Notes under the pieces: generated by a model
The model's database searches: none
Told to the model about the DNA's origin: nothing
The model's input: only the letters and a program-made list of their open reading frames with translations
Program-made: the position numbers and the translations under genes
Source of the DNA: Lachnospiraceae bacterium UBA3386
GTDB lineage: Bacteria; Bacillota; Clostridia; Lachnospirales; Lachnospiraceae
NCBI GenBank assembly: GCA_002358875.1
Contig: DEPS01000122.1
Span: 9,942-19,649 of the forward strand
Direction of reading: 5' to 3'
Length of the DNA: 9,708 nucleotides
In this document: piece by piece, positions 4,521 to 9,708 of the stretch
How the letters are laid out: each line of letters begins with the position of its first letter
Numbering within the stretch: position 1 is the first letter of the stretch

Positions 4521-7500
4521 CTGTGCCGGGCTTCGAACAGCTGTCTTTTATACTCCTGCTCGCGTTTTACCTGGGCTTCGATGTTGCTCACGCCAAGGAT
4601 CAGCTGTTCGCCGTCTTCGTCCTTGATCATGACGGCACGGGCGCTGACGTGCTGAGGCTCGCCGTTGAGCATGAGGCGGTAGTTCAGCACGTACATTCCG
4701 TTATGTTTGATTTCATCCAGCACCTTTTCACGGGTAAACATGGCGTTGAAGCGCTCCAGATCTTTCCTGTAAAGGGCACGGATACTTTCCTTTCTTGAGC
4801 GTTCAAAGAAATTCTCGCCCTGCTTGGCAAGCCCGAGGCCTGAATAGGCCTGGGACGCATTGTATTCGACATAGTGCTCTGTTTCGGGATCTATCGTATA
4901 GATGACGATGTAATTGCCTGAGAGGGCTGCGATCCGTGAAGAGGTGGCCTGTTCCGCCTGGATCTTTGCCAGAGCTTCCTTCTGCCGCATCTGTGCGTCG
5001 ACGTTGCTTATGCCGATGATGATGTGGGAGGGATCGGCCTGCATGTGCATGGCTTTCATGCTGACATAGGTGGGCTCGCCTGCGATCAGAAGGCGATAGG
5101 TCAGCGAGAAGGTGCCGTGCTCGTCCAGAGACTGCAGGATCTTTTCTTTTGTGAAGGCTTCAATGAAAAAGTCCTGATCATCCTTGTGCAGGAACAGCCT
5201 GGCGTCCTTTTTGCTGGCACTGAAAAAATCGCTGCCGCTTCGTTCCACGACCAGGTTATCCTGAGAAGGCTTGGAGCTGTATTCGATGAATTGTTCCGTT
5301 TCAAGGTCTACGTAGTAGAGGTTGATGTAGTCTGCCGAAAGTGCTCTGGCGATATGGGCATAGGTGGTGCCTGAGCCGTCTTTCTGATCGATGACAGCCA
5401 GAACGACGATGACCACAGCGGCGGTGCCTGTCACCGGATTGACTGCGACGCGGCGGATAAATGAATGTATGGTGGTATTTGCGTTTACCGGTTCATCGTA
5501 CATGGCGCGGTTTCCGTCGCTTCCGCAGCGTAGAACCGCTCCCATGAAGGCGGAGGCAGGACCCTCTTTCATCTCGGTATAGTCGTATTCCTTTTCGAAA
5601 TCGATTTCTCCGAAGGTGTTCCTGGTGAAATCGCGATAGGATCTGTTGCAGCGGACAAATTTTGAACGCATCCCGTTGACTTCGATGATGGCCATGGGAA
5701 GTGTATCGAAATAGTGCTGCAGCGATTCGCTGTCTTCGCCGGCCATGACTGCGGCGTCATAGAGGTTGATGCGGCCGATGGCGGTAAAGTAGTCTGATTC
5801 CCTGGGATTTTCAAAACCGATCCGGAAGCCGTCGTCGCGGCGCTTGAGGATGTCTTCAAAAGGAAGCGGCCTGCAATAGTAGTATCCCTGTATCTTGGTA
5901 CAGCCGATCTCACGCAGGAATTCAACCTGCTCCTCCCGCTCAACGCCCTCACACACAGTCTCCACGCCCAGACCCAGGGCCATCTTGACCAGCTCCGTAA
6001 GGATGATCTTGCCGTCGTCGCCCTTGTCAAACTCTTTCATGAAGTGCATGTCAAATTTGATCAGGTCAAAATGAATGCTCTGTAAGACGTCCAGGGATGA
6101 ATAGCCGCTGCCAAAGTCATCCATCCATACGGGGAAGCCGTATGCCTGGAAGCGCTCCACCTGTTCTTTGATGAAATCAAAGTCGCTGCCGACAATGCTC
6201 TCGGTGATCTCGATCGTCAGCAGTTCCCTTTCAATGCCCGCGGCGTCTACACGGCGGCGGATCTCTTCGACAATATCACAGCGCTCAAAGTCTGCTCTGG
6301 ACAGGTTGACAGACTGCGGCACGACATACAGCCCGGCTTCAGACTGCTTCTTCATTTTCTCCAGTACCTGTTCCAGCACGTAGAGATCCAGCTTGTAAAT
6401 GAGCTTGGAGCTTTCCAGGATCGGAATGAAATCAGCCGGGGACAAAAATCCCCTGACAGGGTCGACCCAGCGGGAAAGAGCTTCCTCATCGCATATTCTG
6501 CCGTTGGCTGCCCGGATGATGGGCTGATAGAGTACCCTGATCCAGCCCTCAGCCAGGGCGCGGTCGAGATTGCTGATGACATAGCGGTCCGTTTCAGCCC
6601 TTTTGAGCATGTCTTTATCGAAATAGCGGTACTCCGAGACGAAGGTGCCGCGAAGCTGATCGCAGGCATACTTTGCCCTGTCGCAGGCGATGGTCACATC
6701 CACTTCTTCGAGGCTGTACCGATAAATACCGGCGCGCACAGTCAGCGTTTTCCCGCCGTTGGCATCTGCGCAGCCCTCGAAGAAGGCCGCGATCCTTTCC
6801 TCCAGCCTCTCTTCATCAGTCAGTACAGCAAACTGATCCTGGGTAAACCGGCTGCTGTTCTCTTTCCCGAAGTGCTGCGAAATGAGCTCTGCCATGGAAC
6901 AGATCAGCTTATTGCCCTCCAAAAAACCGTACTGCCGGTTAAAGGATTTCATGCCGATCAGGTTAAAATAGACGATCACAGGTTTTTTGCCCTGCCGGAG
7001 CATCCACTGTCTGCCTTCATTGGTCAGCACAAAGAACCTGTCCATATTCGGAAGCCCCGTAAGATCATCCGTGTTCGCGCGTCGGTCCAGATCGCTGATC
7101 GTATTCTTCAGGTGATCACGCATCTGTTTAAAGACACGCGTCAGCCTGCCCACTTCATCCCGTCCGCTGTAATCCAGTTTGACGTTGTAATCGCCGTCAG
7201 CCAGCTTTTCGGACGCGGAGGTCAGGCGCTGCAGGGGGCCTGTGACCAGGCGCATGACAAAAAGAACGATGACGGCAAAGAGGATGACGATAAATACCGT
7301 GACCATCAGAATGATATGGGTCAGCTGTGTCCAGGAGGATGTGATCTCGCTGACCGGCGCTGTCACAACAAGCTTCATTCCGTTGGACAGGGTGGAAAAG
7401 GCCATCTGCCTTTCTTCACCGAAAACCTCATAGCGAAACGGTTCCGTCCCGCTGCTTGTCTGGTGGAAGTAATCTCCTGATTCCGGAATACTGGAAAAAT

Positions 7501-8287
7501 CCGGTTTATCTGTTCCCTTGTCAAATCTCGGATGATAGATCACTTTTCCGTCTTCGTCGTACAGGCAGGCAAAGCCTGTTTTATAGACCCGGATGTTCCT
7601 GATCTGCTCGATCAGCGTGTCCATGGGAATATCCATCCCCAGAACGCCGATGAGTGATCCCGCCTGATAGAGAGGGACTACGTATGATATTGTCCAGGCC
7701 TCTTTCTGGTAGATGTCCCGATAAGGAGCAGTCCATGAAGGAAGGCCCGACTGGACAGCGGTAAAGTACCAGGCGTTATGTTCCATATCCGACGGTTCCA
7801 GAGACGCCGCGTCCAGAGCCTTCATTCGCACAAAACCCGTCTTGCCGGCCTTTGTGAGGAAAAAGCCATGAATCGACTGGCTTATTTCCGGAGCAATACA
7901 GTAGTAATAGCCCACTACACCGTGGGTATGGACAGCAATACCGTTGAATATATCTTCGATCTGCGAACAATGTTCTGTGAGGTAAGTGTCAAGGGCGTCC
8001 GTATTTACCTTCTGGCCGGCCCGGGAGCCTGCCACACCGTTTTCTACGAGAACAATGCTGTCCAGCTTCTCATTGGCAATGCTGGCTGTCATCTCGACCG
8101 ACTGTTCAATGCTGTTGAGGTATTCGTCCAGCGATTTCTGGGCGTTCACGCTCAGAAGATATAATACTTCGGCTGAATCGCGGGTGTTTTCATTTTTAAC
8201 AGTGACATAACTTACCCCTATGACAGACAGTATGCTTGTGAGGATCGCCAGGATGGTAATTGCTGCAATTTTTATTCGAATCGACAT
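4514..8287 (-). CDS. Membrane dCache-HAMP-GGDEF(degenerate)-EAL cyclic-di-GMP phosphodiesterase with C-terminal sensor repeats
   Basis: 1257 residues. TM1 at about 5-30 and TM2 at about 324-346 enclose an extracellular dCache sensor (about 31-320; WYFTAV at 173-178, PYRD near 190, GVLGMDI 214-220). A HAMP linker follows (about 345-400, Pro351, DEVG 377-380). The GGDEF domain (about 404-553) keeps DDLTGLPN, but the signature GGDEF is TQDQF (482-486) and the metal-site Asp region reads FNLIGMK, so cyclase activity is unlikely. The EAL domain (about 575-815) keeps all expected ligands: E602 of EAL, N661 (NLSR), E693 (IEITES), D723-D724 (DDFGSGYSS), K744, E780 (CEGVE) and Q800. It should therefore hydrolyse cyclic-di-GMP to pGpG. 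A PAS-like region (about 830-970) and two tandem repeats (about 976-1104 and 1116-1245, about a third identical by eye) follow. The protein stops at EARHRG, inside repeat R9. AGGAGG (8301-8296) lies 8 bases from ATG. The substrate-binding protein gene lies upstream on the same strand. Confidence 0.93.
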   Translation of the reverse strand: MSIRIKIAAITILAILTSILSVIGVSYVTVKNENTRDSAEVLYLLSVNAQKSLDEYLNSIEQSVEMTASIANEKLDSIVLVENGVAGSRAGQKVNTDALDTYLTEHCSQIEDIFNGIAVHTHGVVGYYYCIAPEISQSIHGFFLTKAGKTGFVRMKALDAASLEPSDMEHNAWYFTAVQSGLPSWTAPYRDIYQKEAWTISYVVPLYQAGSLIGVLGMDIPMDTLIEQIRNIRVYKTGFACLYDEDGKVIYHPRFDKGTDKPDFSSIPESGDYFHQTSSGTEPFRYEVFGEERQMAFSTLSNGMKLVVTAPVSEITSSWTQLTHIILMVTVFIVILFAVIVLFVMRLVTGPLQRLTSASEKLADGDYNVKLDYSGRDEVGRLTRVFKQMRDHLKNTISDLDRRANTDDLTGLPNMDRFFVLTNEGRQWMLRQGKKPVIVYFNLIGMKSFNRQYGFLEGNKLICSMAELISQHFGKENSSRFTQDQFAVLTDEERLEERIAAFFEGCADANGGKTLTVRAGIYRYSLEEVDVTIACDRAKYACDQLRGTFVSEYRYFDKDMLKRAETDRYVISNLDRALAEGWIRVLYQPIIRAANGRICDEEALSRWVDPVRGFLSPADFIPILESSKLIYKLDLYVLEQVLEKMKKQSEAGLYVVPQSVNLSRADFERCDIVEEIRRRVDAAGIERELLTIEITESIVGSDFDFIKEQVERFQAYGFPVWMDDFGSGYSSLDVLQSIHFDLIKFDMHFMKEFDKGDDGKIILTELVKMALGLGVETVCEGVEREEQVEFLREIGCTKIQGYYYCRPLPFEDILKRRDDGFRIGFENPRESDYFTAIGRINLYDAAVMAGEDSESLQHYFDTLPMAIIEVNGMRSKFVRCNRSYRDFTRNTFGEIDFEKEYDYTEMKEGPASAFMGAVLRCGSDGNRAMYDEPVNANTTIHSFIRRVAVNPVTGTAAVVIVVLAVIDQKDGSGTTYAHIARALSADYINLYYVDLETEQFIEYSSKPSQDNLVVERSGSDFFSASKKDARLFLHKDDQDFFIEAFTKEKILQSLDEHGTFSLTYRLLIAGEPTYVSMKAMHMQADPSHIIIGISNVDAQMRQKEALAKIQAEQATSSRIAALSGNYIVIYTIDPETEHYVEYNASQAYSGLGLAKQGENFFERSRKESIRALYRKDLERFNAMFTREKVLDEIKHNGMYVLNYRLMLNGEPQHVSARAVMIKDEDGEQLILGVSNIEAQVKREQEYKRQLFEARHRG

Positions 8288-8335
8288 CCTTTTATCCTCC
8301 TTTCATAATGCCGGGTTAAATCGTTCAAGGTTCTT

Positions 8336-8408
8336 GCTATACTTCTGTGGTTATCTGTTCTTGTGCTTATTGCTGCTCGTTGATGACAATGTATCGGTAA
8401 CGGGTGCT
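8336..8408 (-). repeat. 73-bp duplication, downstream unit (orphan gene tail)
   Basis: This unit copies 8409-8481 with three mismatches in 73. On the minus strand its first 42 bases (8408-8367) would read STRYRYIVINEQQ-stop, a near copy of the last 13 residues of the substrate-binding protein (STRYRYIVIDKQQ). It has no gene body in front of it, so it is a non-coding remnant. It ends about 48 bases before the EAL start codon and lies in its leader if the two genes are co-transcribed. Confidence 0.9.
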
Positions 8409-8481
8409 GCTATACTTCTGTGGTTATCTGTTCTTGTGCTTATTGCTGCTTGTCGATGACGATGTATCGGTAACGGGTGCT
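8409..8481 (-). repeat. 73-bp duplication, gene-resident unit
   Basis: It spans the last 14 codons (with stop) of the substrate-binding protein gene plus 31 bases downstream, and abuts the second unit with no spacer. The three differences all lie in the coding-derived 42 bases; the 31-base downstream part is identical in both units. Confidence 0.9.
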
Positions 8482-9708
8482 GACCCAGCCGTTCCATGAG
8501 GGCTGGAAGGGATGCACCCTTTTGCTCCGAACGTAGTAATGAAGCTTTGAGAAAAGAGGGATCCAGGCGGCATCCTCCTGAACAATGACGCACTCCAGTT
8601 CCTGATATTCTTTGATACGCGCCTGATCATCTGTAATGGAGCGTGCCCCGCGGACTCTGCCCATGATATCTTCGTCCGGATAGCATAGACTGCGGAATAC
8701 AGTGTTGGTTTTGTTGCCGAAGAAGGTGTAGATGAAGTTGTCCGGATCGTTGTAATCCGCGTCCCAGGTCGCGGCATAGCAGGCCAGGGTCCCGGCTTTG
8801 CGTCTGCTCATAAACAGGCTCTCGTCGATCACCTCGACTTCGGCACGGATGCCGATCTTTTCCCACATGGCGGCGGCCATCTGCATCAGCTTTTTTTCCT
8901 GTTGTTTTGCAGAGGATCGAACGCTGATGACCAGGTTAAAACCTTTCGGGAAGTCGGCCTCGGCAAGCAGGGCTGCGGCGCCTTCCGGGTCATAAGGTAT
9001 TTCCGGAAGATCCGGATTGTGTCCCTTCAGACCGACAGGAAAAATGCCGTTCTCTACCTCCCCGCGGCCGCTGTAGACCGCATCCGGGAGCATCTGGCGG
9101 TCCAGAGCCAGCTGCATAGCCTTGCGGACGCGGATATCATTGAGCGGCTTTACAGATTCGTTGAGAGCGATGTATGTGATGCAGATCTGTCTGGCTTCAC
9201 ATAACTGATCCCTGTAGGCATTCCCGTTCATGAAGTATTCGGCCGACATTCCGAGTTCATCCAGATCCAGGATGTCCATCTTTCCATTTTCAAATAATTG
9301 ACGCTCTTCTTCGCCGTCTGTAATGAAGCGCATATCGATCCCGGCGCAGCCGGGCAGCCCCTCCCAGCACGTCGGATTTGCTGAAAGCAGCATGCCTTTT
9401 CCCGCTTCCCAGCTGTCCAACACAAAAGGACCGGTCCCGATGGTGCAGGCAGGATCGATCCCGAAACGGTCCCCGGCAGCTTCAGTCGTCTCCTGGTCCA
9501 GTATGGATGCGCCGGACATGGAGAGACATGCAAGAAATGCCTCAAAAGGCTGCGCGAGTGTGATCGAAAAATCTGTATCGCTTAATACCTTAAAGCCCTC
9601 CAGACAGTCTGTCTCACCGTTCGCCAGCCGGGCAGCTCCCTCGATCTCCATCACGAGATCCTGGTTACAGGAATCAGGATGGTTTAGCAGCCGGGTAAAA
9701 GTATACTG
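8440..9708 (-). CDS. Peptide-type ABC transporter substrate-binding protein (family 5), N-terminus missing
   Basis: The frame is open to the right edge, so 422 C-terminal residues are present of an expected 520-600; the signal peptide and lipobox lie outside. GTG at 9654 is only an internal codon: upstream codons continue the family pattern (QYTFTRLLNHPDSCNQDLVMEIEGA). The protein binds oligopeptides, dipeptides or related ligands outside the membrane and delivers them to an ABC permease. Signatures include TIGTGPFVLDSWEAGKGMLL, PLNDIRVRKAMQLALDR (the conserved LNDxRVRxAxxxAIDR motif), a GIFPVG segment and YDPEGAAALLAEADFPKG. The C-terminal lobe has MWEKIGIRAEVEVIDESLF and WDADYNDPDNFIYTFFGN. 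It ends in IPLFSKLHYYVRSKRVHPFQP and a short polar tail, a normal family ending, so the 73-bp duplication did not truncate it. The permease and ATPase genes are not in the window. The EAL sensor gene follows 152 bases downstream without an evident terminator. Confidence 0.93.
   Translation of the reverse strand, partial: QYTFTRLLNHPDSCNQDLVMEIEGAARLANGETDCLEGFKVLSDTDFSITLAQPFEAFLACLSMSGASILDQETTEAAGDRFGIDPACTIGTGPFVLDSWEAGKGMLLSANPTCWEGLPGCAGIDMRFITDGEEERQLFENGKMDILDLDELGMSAEYFMNGNAYRDQLCEARQICITYIALNESVKPLNDIRVRKAMQLALDRQMLPDAVYSGRGEVENGIFPVGLKGHNPDLPEIPYDPEGAAALLAEADFPKGFNLVISVRSSAKQQEKKLMQMAAAMWEKIGIRAEVEVIDESLFMSRRKAGTLACYAATWDADYNDPDNFIYTFFGNKTNTVFRSLCYPDEDIMGRVRGARSITDDQARIKEYQELECVIVQEDAAWIPLFSKLHYYVRSKRVHPFQPSWNGWVSTRYRYIVIDKQQ

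Noticed and set aside
4422..4798. Plus-strand open frames of 77 and 112 codons starting in repeats R7-R9
   Set aside because: They run antisense over the 3' end of the EAL gene, have no ribosome binding site, and begin by translating repeat sequence.
6872..7480. Plus-strand open frame of 202 codons
   Set aside because: It lies wholly opposite the well-supported dCache/HAMP/GGDEF coding sequence; its product resembles no family and is a shadow of that gene's codon use.
8288..8340. Promoter directly upstream of the EAL gene (TTGAAC then TATGAA on the minus strand)
   Set aside because: The spacing is only 15 bases and the putative -10 overlaps the region just before AGGAGG, leaving no room for a leader.
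9649..9654. GTG 9654 or ATG 9651 as the true start of the substrate-binding protein
   Set aside because: The frame remains open to the window edge and upstream residues continue the family pattern; a secreted lipoprotein would need a signal peptide, which is absent after these codons.

Overview
The window looks like chromosome from an anaerobic Bacillota, most likely a clostridium of the Lachnospiraceae type. The grounds are AGGAG-type ribosome binding sites, a pyruvate:ferredoxin oxidoreductase, a lactate permease, and a very large membrane GGDEF/EAL sensor protein with the C-terminal sensor repeats I associate with that family. GC content is moderate. The assignment is inference; there is no rRNA or other marker gene here. 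No phage, transposase, integrase or CRISPR array is visible.

Layout. 1-507 (+) is the C-terminal end of pyruvate:ferredoxin oxidoreductase, followed by a good intrinsic terminator (626-669). 821-1738 (+) is an alpha/beta hydrolase with an unusual in-frame insertion. 2132-3664 (+) is an L-lactate permease behind a 393-base intergenic region with candidate promoter and operator elements. A long hairpin follows it (3772-3826). 3906-4379 (+) is a Nudix hydrolase with an intact Nudix box. 4514-8287 (-) is a 1257-residue membrane protein: dCache sensor, HAMP, degenerate GGDEF, apparently active EAL, PAS-like region and two tandem C-terminal sensor repeats. 8440-9708 (-) is the C-terminal part of a family 5 peptide-type ABC transporter substrate-binding protein, running off the right edge.

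The most distinctive non-coding content is a family of short REP-like palindromic repeats with a shared core GGGGACGGTTCC. I count nine copies, in three of the intergenic regions: 508-820, 1739-1841 and 4421-4520. They occur as direct pairs, a near-perfect 34-bp tandem, and a 26-bp inverted pair between two convergent genes. The last copy supplies the stop codon of the EAL protein, which appears to end just where relatives usually continue into a catalytic GGDEF domain. No REP-type (RAYT) transposase lies in the window, so the copies would be mobilised in trans, if at all. A second kind of repeat is a 73-bp tandem duplication of the 3' end of the substrate-binding protein gene.

Functionally, the permease and the oxidoreductase fit lactate/pyruvate energy metabolism, although they are separated by a hydrolase and repeats and need not be co-regulated. 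The substrate-binding protein and the EAL sensor are on the same strand, 152 bases apart with no obvious terminator between them. They could be co-transcribed and link extracellular ligand capture to cyclic-di-GMP degradation. I do not see a clear new defence or mobile system; the repeat family and the remodelled EAL sensor are the best leads.
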